Assembly: GCA_031216915.1 (NCBI GenBank)
Contig: CM062289.1
Coordinates: 21,678,520-21,742,519, forward strand
DNA length: 64,000 bases
Direction of reading: 5' to 3'
Origin: Pictodentalium vernedei
Taxonomy: Eukaryota; Mollusca; Scaphopoda; Dentaliida; Dentaliidae
Shown one piece after another: positions 1-10,075 of this stretch; within the stretch, counting starts at the first letter, position 1; each line of letters opens with the position of its first letter. The notes below the pieces were generated by a model, which was not told the origin of the DNA, ran no database searches, and saw only the letters and a program-made list of their open reading frames with translations. A program made the translations under genes and the position numbers.

Positions 1-54
1 AAATTGCAGCAGATACAATGAATAACTATCTGATGTTTCAAAAGCTGCTGAAAT
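1..54 (+). CDS. NIFK: NIFK exon (end of RRM domain), 5' end outside window
   Basis: Read in the frame whose codons begin at base 3, this gives IAADTMNNYLMFQKLLK with one base left over before the donor GTAAGT at 55. It matches, from memory of the family, the last helix and strand of the NIFK RRM, where vertebrates have a similar ETMNNYL...LLEC segment. The leftover T joins GT at the start of the next exon to make a Cys codon, so the phase agrees exactly. The exon appears to continue past the left edge: an in-frame reading persists to base 3 and no acceptor is needed. NIFK is a nucleolar RNA-binding protein involved in pre-rRNA processing and bound by the Ki-67 FHA domain. What is seen: frame, donor and phase. 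The name rests on recalled similarity. Confidence 0.82.
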
Positions 55-119
55 GTAAGTGAAGTTGTAATCACAGATGTGCGTATTCTCCCCCGAAAAT
101 TTGAGGGGGGGTGGGGGGG

Positions 120-735
120 TGGGCTTTACTATTAAAATAGCTGGTGTCTGTCTGCCCGCCAGTCCATCCATCTGTCTCTGCCCATCCTTGCATCTGTCTC
201 ACTAATGTCTTCCGATGATAACTTTAGTAATAGTTGGCCAAATCTACTGAAATTTGGTATGTAGGTGTATCAACATAAGATACAGGTCAAGTGTGAATCG
301 GGGTGTGGTCTGGCAATTCTTTACTATTAAAATAGCTGGTGTCTGTCTGCCCACCAGACCATCCATCTGTCTTTGCCCATCCTTGCATCTGTCCCACTAA
401 TGTCTTCCGATGATAACTTTAGTAATAGTTGGCCCTATCTACTGAAATTTGGTATGTAGGTGTATCAACATAACATACAGGTCAAGTGTGAATCGGGGTG
501 TGGTCTGACAATACTTCCTAGAGTTATGCCCCTTTTTTGACTTGGAATTTTTTTTTTTTTTGGGTGGGGGGGGGGTGGGGGAGGGGGGTTATTGGTGATA
601 ATTATAGTTGTTGTTGACCAAATCAAACAAAATTTGGTTTGTTGGTGTATCAACATAAAATACAGGTCGAGTGTGAATCGGGGTGTGGTCCAACAATTCT
701 TGCTAGAGTTATGCCCCTTTTTCAACTTCGAAAAA
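120..735. repeat. Tandem repeat, about 185-195 bp unit, three copies
   Basis: The anchor AATTTGGT(A/T)TGTNGGTGTATC recurs at 251, 446 and 631. Each unit continues into CAGGTC(A/G)AGTGTGAATCGG and, in the later copies, GAGTTATGCCCCTTTTT. The upstream part of a unit (ACTATTAAAATAGCTGG) is present twice, at 126 and 321. The same style of module is seen in the element at 10069-10804. Such repeats are common in bivalve genomes. No coding potential. T/G homopolymer runs lie at 548-586. Confidence 0.85.
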
Positions 736-753
736 TTAAATTATTTTCGAATA

Positions 754-1182
754 CAGTGAAACCCTGTTAATTGAATAGCCACTTTGCTAATGAAAATTAT
801 TCAATTAACAGGAGTATTTAATTAACAGGGTTTGTGTCAGTTTACTATATTCTAGAGATAAAATTAGCTTTTATTCTATTATATCTTGTTTGACAGAGCT
901 CCATGAGCTCTATCAAACAAGATATAATAGATTAAATTACTGTAATGGATGTACTGAGGCCAAATAGGTATATAAACAAAGAAAAACTGGGGAGAGTCAA
1001 GGTAATTTATCAATAGGTTACAAGATTTTTTATTCAATTAACAGGAGTTTCCTCTAAACCCTATATTCAATTAACAGGTCAAATTTGTACTGAAGGTATG
1101 GTAAATGGTTTTGTGTTGGGAAATTATATTCAATTAACAAGGATATACAAGTAAGAGATATCCAATTAAGTGAGCTCCACTG
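754..1182. mobile_element. Tigger/pogo-like MITE with TA target duplication and palindromic core
   Basis: TA dinucleotides flank the element at 752-753 and 1183-1184. The left end CAGTGAAACCCTGTTAATTG and the inverted right end CAGTGGAGCTCACTTAATTG are imperfect TIRs of the CAGTG type used by Tc1/mariner-pogo (Tigger) elements. ATTCAATTAACA motifs are scattered inside. Bases 878-934 form a near-perfect palindrome centred on GAGCTCCATGAGCTC. No transposase is present, so it is non-autonomous. The superfamily is inferred from the ends and the TA site. Confidence 0.65.
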
Positions 1183-1184
1183 TA

Positions 1185-2042
1185 TCTGTATTGAAAAAAA
1201 ATGCTGCAATATACCTGTATATCATAGACTACTTCAGAAGGTGAAAAACTTGGGGGATGTTCTGCAACTTCTGGGGAACTGAGTTAGTTTACAATTGACA
1301 ACCCATTTATATTTTAGGCGGTTAACAATTGAATAAAATTTACTGTACTCAGTACCTCATGTTCAGCCAAAACCAATATCTTTAAGAAAGCATTTTTTTA
1401 CAAACGTGCACAGTGTTATTTTATTTTGATTTAAAATCACATCACAGAGACAGCTCAGACATGAGGGAAAACAATAAAGTGCCATGACTTTTTTGTTTGA
1501 AAAGAATATCCTACAATTCGTCACTGTAGCTGACTACAGTGTTTATTTTTCCTTTCTTCATGAATATTAATTAATACAGCTGTTTTATGGAGTGTGTGCA
1601 TTTCACACCCTGCATTTTCCTCTCCATTGTTTGGTTCTTCTTATGACCTACTGTATTTTAAGTGTTGTTAGATATGGTCAGTGGTGTGTATTTGCTAGTA
1701 ATTAATGTTCATGTGAGCGCCAATTATTAATGTCTGAATGGATTATTTTTGTGCAGGCTTCCCCTTCCCTTTGTTTTGGTTTCTGTACCATGTATGTTCA
1801 TACCCCCAAAACTCCACCTGATGTGATGCGTGGTTAGCACAGGTCTTAAAGGGTTAAGATATAAATACTAGGTTTATTTGAATTCATTATTAATTTCTGG
1901 GATAACATCTGTAAAAAAAAAATATTTGAAGTTACAAAAAAAATAATTCAGTTTTAGATAGCTGGTTGTCATTGTTTTAAAACCTGGGGCGAAAATTGAC
2001 AGTGACGTCCAACCCATGCCTTCATTGCCATTGAACAGTTTA
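1185..2042. other. AT-rich intronic sequence, nothing recognised
   Basis: No sustained reading frame with splice signals, no tRNA boxes and no terminal repeats were found. It is probably old, decayed intron sequence. Confidence 0.5.
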
Positions 2043-2046
2043 TTAA

Positions 2047-2285
2047 CTCCTTCCATGCTGCTGGCGGTTATTCCCGCCCCGGATATAATTTCTTGCCACT
2101 GAAATGAGGATAATTTGGGTTCATTTAATTAAATTTCCCTCCAGTAAGTTGAATGGATCTTTTCACTAATGATTTCTTGAGTTAAATTTAGATTAATTTT
2201 TCATCAAATCTAGTCATGGCTGCTTTACAGCAGCCATGACTAGATTTGATGAAAAATATTTTGAAAATACTCACTGGGTTAAGAG
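2047..2285. mobile_element. TTAA-flanked foldback element
   Basis: TTAA at 2043-2046 and at 2286-2289 bound a 239-bp segment. Its centre is a palindrome (about 2191-2258) whose arms contain CATCAAATCTAGTCATGG and its complement, meeting at GCTGCTTTACAGCAGC. Beyond the TTAA only CTC is shared by the termini, so assignment to the piggyBac-type TTAA MITEs found elsewhere here is weaker than for the others. Confidence 0.5.
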
Positions 2286-2289
2286 TTAA

Positions 2290-2960
2290 TATTAAGTTCA
2301 CAAGGACAGTGTTGATGGAAATGTTGATCAACGTGGCTTTTGGTTTCATCTGTTTTTGATAGGAATAGAATAAATAAAACAAACCATCCCTGTAATTATT
2401 TTGTGAATAATTTTATTATCCACACGGAAAAACATGAGATTACATACACAAATGTGCCAAAGTATTCATTCCCTGAATTCGACGCAATCCCGAAATATTT
2501 GACTTTTAGTTTCAGTTTCAAATTGCTGGTACGTGTATACTTACTTGTAATTTACACAGCTCAAGTACGCTACAAACTGTGTTTCCATTCGTCAAATGAA
2601 GATTGGTTGACGTGTACTGTATCACAGAAGTTGACAGACATGATAGAATACATTGACTGTTTTTCACCTAATAATATATCAACTTCAACTTCGATAATTT
2701 CATCCCATACCGTTTCTTACGATATACCGGTACTTTTAAAACAATACCATTATTCATGTGGTTTCATTCTCAATACTGGTAATTACCGGTATACCATGCA
2801 GCCATATTCTCCCCCCCACTGCATGTGTAACATACGTGTGTCCCGAGTGAGATAGTAGAGAGAGACAGATGTATCCCACCCCACCCACGTGACGTTATTC
2901 ATTTATAACAGTATTATGACGTTATGCATATTGTATCAGTTTCTTGCTACCAACTTATTA
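2290..2960. other. Unassigned intronic sequence
   Basis: A 171-codon open frame (2340-2855) begins with a non-ATG triplet and shows no recognisable domain. Several ACCGGTA motifs lie at 2725-2800. I regard the open frame as chance. A TGACGTTA motif lies at 2890-2897. Confidence 0.45.
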
Positions 2961-5438
2961 TGTCTCCCCTTCCCAGAAGGGAGACATATTGTTTTAGTGC
3001 ATATTCTTCTTCTTCTTCTTCTTCTTCTCATACAAACTTTGTCTGGGCCATAACTTTTTTTGTCTTTTGACCTACACCTTAGATACTTGGCATGTGGATG
3101 TATCACCATGAGCCGGTGTGCAGTGTACCATAGTGACCTTCATATGACTTTGACCTGAAGGTCAGATTTATGTGTTTTTTTAAGGGAAACATCACACAAA
3201 CTTTGTCCGGACTATAACTTTTTTGTCTTTTGACCTACACCTTAGATACTTTGCATGTGGATGTATCACCATGAACTGGTGTGCAGTGTACCATAGTGAC
3301 CTTCATGTGACCTTGACCTTTTTTAAGGGAAACTGTCTGGACCAGAACTTTTTTGTATTTCAAGTCAGGTTTTAAATATTTGGCATGTGGATGTATCGCC
3401 ATGAGCCGGTGTGTAGCGTACCATTGTGACCTTCATGTGACCTTGACCTTTGATCTGAAGGTCAGATTTGTGCTTTTTTCAAGGAAACTTTGTCCGGACC
3501 AAAACTTGTTTGTCTTTTGAGCCAGGCCTTAGATATTTGGCATGTGCATGTATCACCATGAGCCGGTGTGTAGCATACCATTGTGACCTTCATGTGACCT
3601 TGACCTCAAGGTCAAATTTATGTACTTCAAATAGGGAGTAATTGTCCAGACCAGAATTTTTTTGTTTTTTGACCTAGGACTTGGTTATTTGACATGTGGA
3701 TGTGTCACCATGAGACCGCCTGTCGGCTACCTCGATGACCTTCATGTGACCTTGACCTTTGACCTTAAGGTCAAATTTATGTACTTCAAATAGGGAATAA
3801 TTATCCAGACCAGAACTTTTTTTCTTTTTTGACCTAGGACTTAGATATTTGACATGTGGTTGTATTGCCATTAGACTGCATGTCTCATGTAATCATGACC
3901 TTCATGTGACCTTGACCTCAAGGTCAAATGTATGTACTTTAAATAGGGAGTAATTGTCCAGACCAGAATTTTTTTGTTTTTTGACCTAGGACTTGGTTAT
4001 TTGACATGTGGATGTGTCACCATGAGACCGCCTGTCGTCTACCTCGATGACCTTCATGTGACCTTGACCTTTGACCTTAAGGTCAAATTTATGTACTTCA
4101 AATAGGGAATAATTATCCAGACCAGAACTTTTTTTCTTTTTTGACCTAGGACTTAGATATTTGACATGTGGATGTATTGCCATTAGACTGCATGTCTCAT
4201 GTAATCATGACCTTCATGTGACCTTGACCTCAAGGTCAAATGTATGTACTTTAAATAGGGAGTAATTGTCCAGACCAGATTTTTTTTTTTTTTGGACATG
4301 TGGATGTGTCACCATGAAACCGCATGTCCGCTACCTTGATGAACTGCATGTGACCTTGACCTCTGACCTCAAGGTCAAATTTATGTACTTCAAGTAGGGA
4401 ATAATTGTCCAGATCAGAACTTTTTTTGTTTTTTGGCCTAGCACTTAGATGATTGACATGTGGATGTATCACAATGAGACCACATGTCATCATGACCTTC
4501 ATGTGACCTTGACCTGAAGGTCAAATTTATGTACTTTAAATAGGGAGTAATTGTCCAGACCAGAATTTTTTTTTTTTTGACATGTGGATGTGCCACCATG
4601 AAACCACATGTCCGCTACCTTGATGAACTGCATGTGACCTTGACCTCTGACCTCAAGGTCAAATTTATGTAATAATTGTCCAGATCAGAACTTTTTTGTT
4701 TTTTGACCTAGGACTTAGATGATTGACATGTGGATGTACCACAATGAGACCACATGTCATCATGACCTTCATGTGACCTTGACCTCAAGGTCAAATTTAT
4801 GTACTTTAAATAGGGAGTAGTTGTCCAGACCAGAATTTGTTTTTTTTTTTACATGTGGATGTTGAGCTAGATCATAGATATTTATAACCCCGCTCCCCAA
4901 AGGTGAAGTTGGGACATACTTGTTTACCTCTGTTTGTGTGTGTGTCTGACAGTCTGTCCATAACAACATTTTGCACATTTTTCTCAGCAACTTTTAATCC
5001 CAGCAATTTGATATTTTAATAAAAGCTTCATATATGTCATATTGTGGGATGCGTGTTCGTCTGTCTGTAACAAAATTTGTCATCGCATTTAAAGTGACTG
5101 CATTTATTTTACCCTTGCCCAGGTATTTTGAAAAGTCGAAGGTGCAGCTAATGAACTTTGGCTATCTGCTTAAAGTTCCATGTATGTGGTTCATGGTATT
5201 TACTTGTACCCCCTTTTTTATAAATATAAAGTAAAAATACATGCAGCCCGAGAGCGCACATTTTCATGTCAACGCTGCGGTAGACAGTTGTCTGGACCAG
5301 AACATTTTACTCAAGTAAAAAAAAAAGAACATAACTTATTTCTCTTTAGAGCTAGACCTTACATATCTGGTATGATTGTCAATATTTTTATGTATATATC
5401 ATTTGTAGTGCATAAAATAGAAAGGAAGGGGAGACATA
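2961..5438. mobile_element. 2.5-kb non-autonomous element with inverted ends and internal tandem repeats
   Basis: The left end TGTCTCCCCTTCC (2961) is matched in inverse orientation by GGAAGGGGAGACA (5424-5436). Both are followed closely by a GTTTTAGT-like motif. The interior is mostly the tandem array at 3030-4860. No coding frame matches a transposase. Pearl-type bivalve elements have the same layout of unique ends around 150-160 bp repeats, but the superfamily cannot be fixed from sequence alone. Confidence 0.55.
3030..4860. repeat. Tandem array, about 155 bp unit, rich in AGGTCA half-sites
   Basis: About twelve units each carry GGCATGTGGATGTATCACC-like sequence followed by GTGACCTTCATGTGACCTTG and a TGACCT/AGGTCA block. 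Two adjacent units form a higher-order 312-bp duplication: 3674-3871 and 3986-4183 are almost identical. Some later units are shortened by poly-T. Small frames within it are by-products of the repeat. Confidence 0.85.
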
Positions 5439-5709
5439 TGTTTTAGTATGCTAAAACACTTTCTAGTTCATATTGACGTCATCGGAATGCAGCGTGATCA
5501 AAGTTTGTTGCTCTAAAACTCTTCAACCCGCAATCTGCCACCATTCCTAATCGATTTTGTGGTATATACCTTTGGTATATACATAACTTATGCATGCTCT
5601 TTCCGATGGTGTCATCAGTTTATCAAAACAACGAATACAAAATGAGTTGATTGAATCACTATGTGACTCCCGATTACCTCTAGCTAACAAAATTGCTGCA
5701 TGGTGGGGG

Positions 5710-5876
5710 AGAAAAATCATCCTCGATGAGTCTGAAGGTAGGAATGGGGAAATCTCACCCTCGGGGCAAGATATTTGAACCAGACCCTTGGCAAGCCTCA
5801 AGTCGGGTTCAAATATCTTACCCCTCAGGTGAGATTTCCCCATCCCACCTCCAGACTCATCGGGGATCATAATAGT
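5710..5876. repeat. Long inverted repeat (hairpin), arms about 60-70 bp
   Basis: The left arm (about 5712-5782) with GATGAGTCTG, GGGGAAATCTCACC and AAGATATTTGAACC is mirrored by the right arm (about 5800-5876) with GGTTCAAATATCTTACCCC, GGTGAGATTTCCCC and CAGACTCATC. The spacer is about 17 bases. No clear terminal repeats or target duplication were seen. Confidence 0.75.
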
Positions 5877-5923
5877 CCACTCTCCCCAAACAGTATAATG
5901 GCCAAGCTGTATTGCTTTGTCAG

Positions 5924-6272
5924 GGAGCGCGGTGGCTCAGTAGGTAAAGGTGCAGGCTGCATGCCGAGAGGTCCTCGGTTCGAATCCCACCTGCGGCAAC
6001 CGCGTTGTGTCCTTGGGCAAGACACTTCATCTCCATTGCCCGCGTGGGGGCACGGTGGCTTTGTGTACTAAGGTGTACTGCACGTCGATGGTGCACTTGT
6101 CTTCAAGCAATGCTAACCCTGCTTGTGTGGAGTTCGAACTGACAGTTGCTTGCCGTTGCTCAGTGGTTCTCTCCGGGTACTCCGGCTTCCTCCACCCGTA
6201 AAACTGTTGTGGTCATGATTAGCCATAGTGCATAAATATGTGACCTTAAACACCAATAAATAAATAAATATA
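5924..6272 (+). mobile_element. tRNA-derived SINE, full length with 13-bp target duplication
   Basis: Pol III A box TGGCTCAGTAGG (about 5935) and B box GGTTCGAATCC (about 5979) form a tRNA-like head. A core with TGTCCTTGGGCAAGACACTT follows, then a tail unit (GATTAGCCAT...TGTGACCTTAAACACC) and an AATA-rich end. ATTGCTTTGTCAG occurs at 5911-5923 and again at 6273-6285. The core resembles a deeply conserved metazoan SINE domain (possibly Nin-DC; recalled, not checked). Five or more relatives lie in the window. Confidence 0.9.
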
Positions 6273-6355
6273 ATTGCTTTGTCAGAGAATTAATTCTTCA
6301 TTATTTCCCAGTGGGAGCCCGGGAAGTGGAGCTGTGCTTGTTTACTATGGTAAAC

Positions 6356-7144
6356 CAGGCCTGGCATTCTGAAAAATGCAGGAGGGCAAAAAATCGCTCT
6401 CCTCAATCAGCTTAGGAGAGCAATTAGCTTTACACAGCATTTCATGTATCCAGTTAAACGAACTCATTGAAACTGAAACCAACAGACTACATCAGTGATT
6501 TTATTAACTTTACTAAGGTAAAGCGAAATCTCTTAGACATCTAGATGTCTCACTCAACAACCGAACACACACTTGACAAGACCTGTGTGTGTACCCAGAC
6601 CTGTTGTCCAAGAAAGTCATACGCCTACCACTACCACCATCAACCCCCCAAGGGGGGTTGAAGGTGGTAGTAGTAGGCGTATGACTTTCTTGGACAACAG
6701 GTCTGCTTGAATCTACAGTCACATCCTGGTGCAAGTGCTTCAAGTGACAGGATAGTAGTAATGGTAGTATATTATAGTGTCAATATTCCTTGAATAATTA
6801 CCCCTCAAACTGTGACGTCAGTTGTTGAACTTGAAACTGATAGAAAAAAAACATATTGCTGTGACCCATTTTGCTTCAAATGATTGCAACTGTGTTTGGG
6901 TATGGTTGCAGCCATTACCTTTTACCACTAAACCACTTTCAAAATGAAATTACTTGATGTTATGTGACTTCGAAGTTAAATTACATTTTTGCTTTACAAC
7001 AAAAATTTAATGTGAGCATAATACATGTAATCTCAATCATCCCAGACCAAAATATTTAGGAGGGCAATTTTTCGCTCTCCTTAATTCTTTCAGGAGGGCA
7101 GTAAGGAGAGCTAAAAAATCGCTCTCCTGAAATTGCCAAGCCTG
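6356..7144. mobile_element. 789-bp non-autonomous TIR element with 6-bp target duplication
   Basis: Starts CAGGCCTGGCA and ends with the complement of CAGGCTTGGCA. GTAAAC is duplicated at 6350-6355 and 7145-7150. Subterminal AGGAGGGCAAAAAATCGCTC-type motifs recur near both ends. The CAGG-type ends recall hAT elements, but a 6-bp duplication is short for hAT (8 bp), so the class is uncertain. A 111-bp relative may lie at 55809-55919. Confidence 0.7.
6597..6704. repeat. 108-bp palindrome inside the TIR element
   Basis: Arms AGACCTGTTGTCCAAGAAAG and its complement enclose a second inverted block GTCATACGCCTAC...; the centre is CCCCCCAAGGGGGG. It should form a strong cruciform. Confidence 0.8.
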
Positions 7145-7343
7145 GTAAACAAGTTCTATTTTACTGGTAAAATAGGTCCTGAGACTAGCGCCTGGGTGGA
7201 AATCCTATAGAGTAGACAACATAGACATCAACATTTGGTCAAACTTAACTTCGTGTCTATGATTCGGATATAAGATAGCTAAAGATTGTGAAAGTGACCT
7301 TAAACACAAATAAATGAATACATTCTCATTATTCTTTTTGCAG

Positions 7344-7561
7344 GTCAGTTCGTACCAAGTTCAAGAGTTCACGAGAGCACATTCAAAGGCAGTCAAAGCA
7401 AGTTTTTAAAACCAAAAGCATGCCATATTGTAAAACGGAGACACAATAAAGACAAGACGGAAGCAAAACAGAAATCAATTGAAAACAAGATAATGAAATC
7501 TTATAAGAGAAAAATAAATAAACTGGAAGAGCTTGGAATACATTACAGTCTTGATAACATT
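7344..7561 (+). CDS. NIFK: NIFK internal exon (conserved post-RRM segment)
   Basis: Acceptor TTTTTGCAG ends at 7343 and donor GTAAGTACTG starts at 7562. The first two bases complete the Cys codon from the previous exon. The following 72 codons are open (QFVPSSRVHESTFKG at the start, KINKLEELGIHYSLDNI at the end) and finish in phase 0. In the family as I recall it, the RRM is followed by a V.P...VH...FK segment, a (V/I)KR....(K/R)T stretch and a basic helix ending in K.GIDY. All three are visible here in order. This block is the family's most conserved region outside the RRM, which is why I accept the name. Composition is very Lys-rich (KQKSIENKIMKSYKRKINK), as expected of a nucleolar protein. 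Confidence 0.9.
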
Positions 7562-7562
7562 G

Positions 7563-7839
7563 TAAGTACTGTTCAGTTGTGAACAAATTGGAAATTACAG
7601 AGCTATGATCAGGCACGAAGGTAGTGGGGGTACCCTGGTGTGCAGTTTGCACCCCACACCCCACCCTGTCTATCAGATATTTTTATTGATGGTCGTTTGA
7701 ATGCCAGAATTTTCTCTGAAGGCCACTCATTTGAAGGAAAAAATATTGACCATTTGGCAAAACTACAATTTCCATAATGCAAGACTACCCTTGTGTTTCA
7801 AATATCCTTTACATGGAAACACCTGATATAACTTGATGG
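7563..7839. other. Intron sequence, nothing recognised
   Basis: No repeat, RNA or coding signal seen apart from a C-rich stretch at 7650-7666. Confidence 0.5.
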
Positions 7840-8205
7840 CAATTAAATAATCCTACACAGGAAATAATGTTATGTATTATTATGCCCCTGACTTGAAAAG
7901 TCGAAGTGGTATCCAGTGGAGATCTCCATCCTTCCATTCGTCCATGCGTACCAACATTTTCCCTTAAATCCTGGCCACTGCTACTCCAATTTGAATGATA
8001 TTTGGTGTTGAGATAGAGCATGATAAACACATTGGCACATGCTTTGCGTTGCCCCTCTTGTTATTTTAAAGTAATGAGGTCCATGCGTACCAACATTTTC
8101 CCTTAAATCCTGGCCACTGCTACTCCGATTTGAATGATATTTGGTGTTGAGATAGAGCATGATAGAGGAACAATACCTGTGTAGTTTGAGTTTGTTCCAC
8201 ATTTT
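7840..8205. repeat. Two-copy tandem repeat, about 140 bp unit
   Basis: GTCCATGCGTACCAACATTT at 7941 and 8081 begins two near-identical units that run through TCCTGGCCACTGCTACTCC and ATATTTGGTGTTGAGATAGA. The upstream part (TTGAAAAGTCGAAGTGG) resembles leaders of other bivalve tandem-repeat elements. Confidence 0.75.
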
Positions 8206-10075
8206 TACCTTAACTTGACATAGTCAAGATAAGCTATTGCCATCACGCATGCGGAAGTCTGTTAGTCTGTGAGTCTGTTCACATTTTCCTTTAGCACGGA
8301 CTACACCCCGCAGTTCTTGTCTGATCATCACAAAATTTCGTATGCAGGTATGGGGTCATGTCTAGATGAGAACGTCCCCTTTTGGCCGCGATCGGTGAAC
8401 CGGTATGGCTGCCGAGCCCAAAACCCGAAAACCATTAGCACAGTCTACAGGTCGTATTTATGAAGGGATTTCATTGTAGCTTGGTAGGATGCCTCTGTGT
8501 AATGCCTAGATGAGAACGTCCCCTTTTGGGCATGATCTGTCAACCGTGATGGCTGCCCAAGCCCGAAACCCAAAACTTTTAGCACAATCTGCAGGTCATG
8601 TTTAATATGGAGGGATTTCATTGTAACTTGGTAGGATAACTCCTTATGATGTCTAGATGAGAATTTCCCCATTTGGGCGTGATCTGCCAACCGTGACAAC
8701 TACCCGAGTCCAAAACCCGAAAACCTTTAGCATTGTCTACAGGTCATATTTATTGAGGAATTTCATTGTAACTTGGTGGGTTGACTTCATATAATGTGTA
8801 GATGAGAAAGTCCCCTTTTAGTTCTGATTGGGCAACTGTGACGGCTACAGGGGCCCGAAGCCCGAAAACCTTTAGTACAGTCTACAGGTCATATTTATGA
8901 AGGATTTCATTGTAACTTGGTAGGATGACTCCAAATAATGTCAAGATGAGAACGTCCCATTTTGATCGCGATCATTCAGCCTTGATGGGTGCCTGAGCCC
9001 AAAAACCTTTAGCATACTAGGCAAAAGGTCATATTTATGGAAGGATTTCATTGTAAACTGTTAGGTTGACTCCACGTAATGCCTAGATGATGACACCCCC
9101 TTTTGGTCGTGATTGGTCAACTGTTATGGCTACAGGTGCCCGAAGCCCGAAAACCTTGAGCACAGTCTGCAGGTCATATTTATAAAGGGATTTCAGTGTA
9201 ACTTCGTAGGATCACTCCAAATGATGCCCAGATGAGATTGTCCCCTTTGGTTGTGATCATTCAACTATGATGGCTGCCCTAGCTCGAAGCCCAAAAACCT
9301 TTAACGCAGTCTACATGTCATATTTATGAAGGGATTTCATTGTAACTTGGTAGGTTGACTTCATATAATGTCTAGATGAGAACATCCCCTTTTGGACATG
9401 ATTGGGCAACTGTGACGGCTGCACGGGCCCGAAAACCTTTAGAACAGTCTACAGGTCATAATTATGAAGGGATTTCATTGTAGCTTGGTAGGATGACTCC
9501 AAATAGTGCCCAGATGAGAATGTCCCCTTTTGGTTGCGATCATTCAACCATGATGGCTGCCAGAGCCCAAAGCCCAAAAACCTTTAGCACAGTCTACAGG
9601 TCATATTTATTAAGGGATTTCATTGTAACTTGGTAGATTGACTTCATATAATGTCTAGATGAGAACGTCCCCTTTGGACGCAATTGGGAAACTGACGGCT
9701 ACAGGGGCCTGAAGCCCGAAAACCTTTAGCACAGTCTACAGGCCATATTTATGAGGGGATTTTAATGTAACTTGATAGGATGACCCGTTTTGGAATGATT
9801 TCACTGTAACTTGGTAACTTTTGTTGATATACGTTAACTGTGAGGGCCACATACATTAACTGTGAGGTCATATTAACCCACCCCTCAGCTCTTTAGTACA
9901 GTGTACACCTCATATTTTTATCATAAACATAGCACACAGGGAACAGAAATGAACATATTCCCAATTATCACAATTCTTGTCTTATTTCATAATCCTTTCA
10001 TAAACATTGAACATTATCCTTTTCATCAAACACAACACACAAGCTACAGTGTCATTGACACTTTCATTATACCCC
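8206..10075. mobile_element. Pearl-like element with about ten 143-bp tandem repeats
   Basis: The left end has a small hairpin (ACTTGACATAGTCAAGATAAG) followed by a short leader. Units with GATGAGAACGTCCCCTTTTG and AGGGATTTCATTGTAACTTG recur at about 8364, 8511, 8655, 8800, 8947, 9087, 9230, 9376, 9516 and 9659. The right part (9900-10075) ends at AGTGTCATTGACACTTTCAT, a motif that also ends copies near 21411, 55698 and 56768 and begins the reversed copy at 31335. No protein is encoded. Family members at 20713-21411 and 36554-37334 were used as landing sites by Helentron-like elements. Confidence 0.75.

Larger units (their letters stand above)
6290..7320 (+). repeat. Second SINE-like repeat, interrupted by a TIR element
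   Basis: 6305-6355 plus 7151-7316 match an uninterrupted relative at about 21460-21645. Both contain GGGAAGTG(G/A)AGC and GTGG/ATGGTAAAC, then a TTTTACT...GTAAAAT segment. The tail GTGACCTTAAACACAAATAAA resembles the SINE tail. It lies immediately upstream of the NIFK acceptor. Confidence 0.6.
55..7343 (+). other. NIFK intron of about 7.3 kb
   Basis: It starts with donor GTAAGT and ends with a T-rich tract and CAG at 7341-7343. The content is almost wholly repeats: 187-195 bp tandem repeats, a TA-flanked MITE, a TTAA foldback, a 2.5-kb TIR element with about 155-bp repeats, a SINE, and a 789-bp TIR element. A SINE-like tail ends only about 27 bp before the acceptor. Confidence 0.8.

Noticed and set aside
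2340-2855. 171-codon open frame
   Set aside because: Starts at a non-ATG triplet, has no recognisable domain or splice context, and sits in AT-rich intron sequence.
3674-4183. Two nearly identical 65-residue minus-strand frames
   Set aside because: They are translations of a 312-bp tandem duplication within the TGACCT array, not genes.
5924-6272. tRNA gene suggested by A and B boxes
   Set aside because: The boxes belong to the SINE head; target duplications and the long non-tRNA body show retrotransposition.
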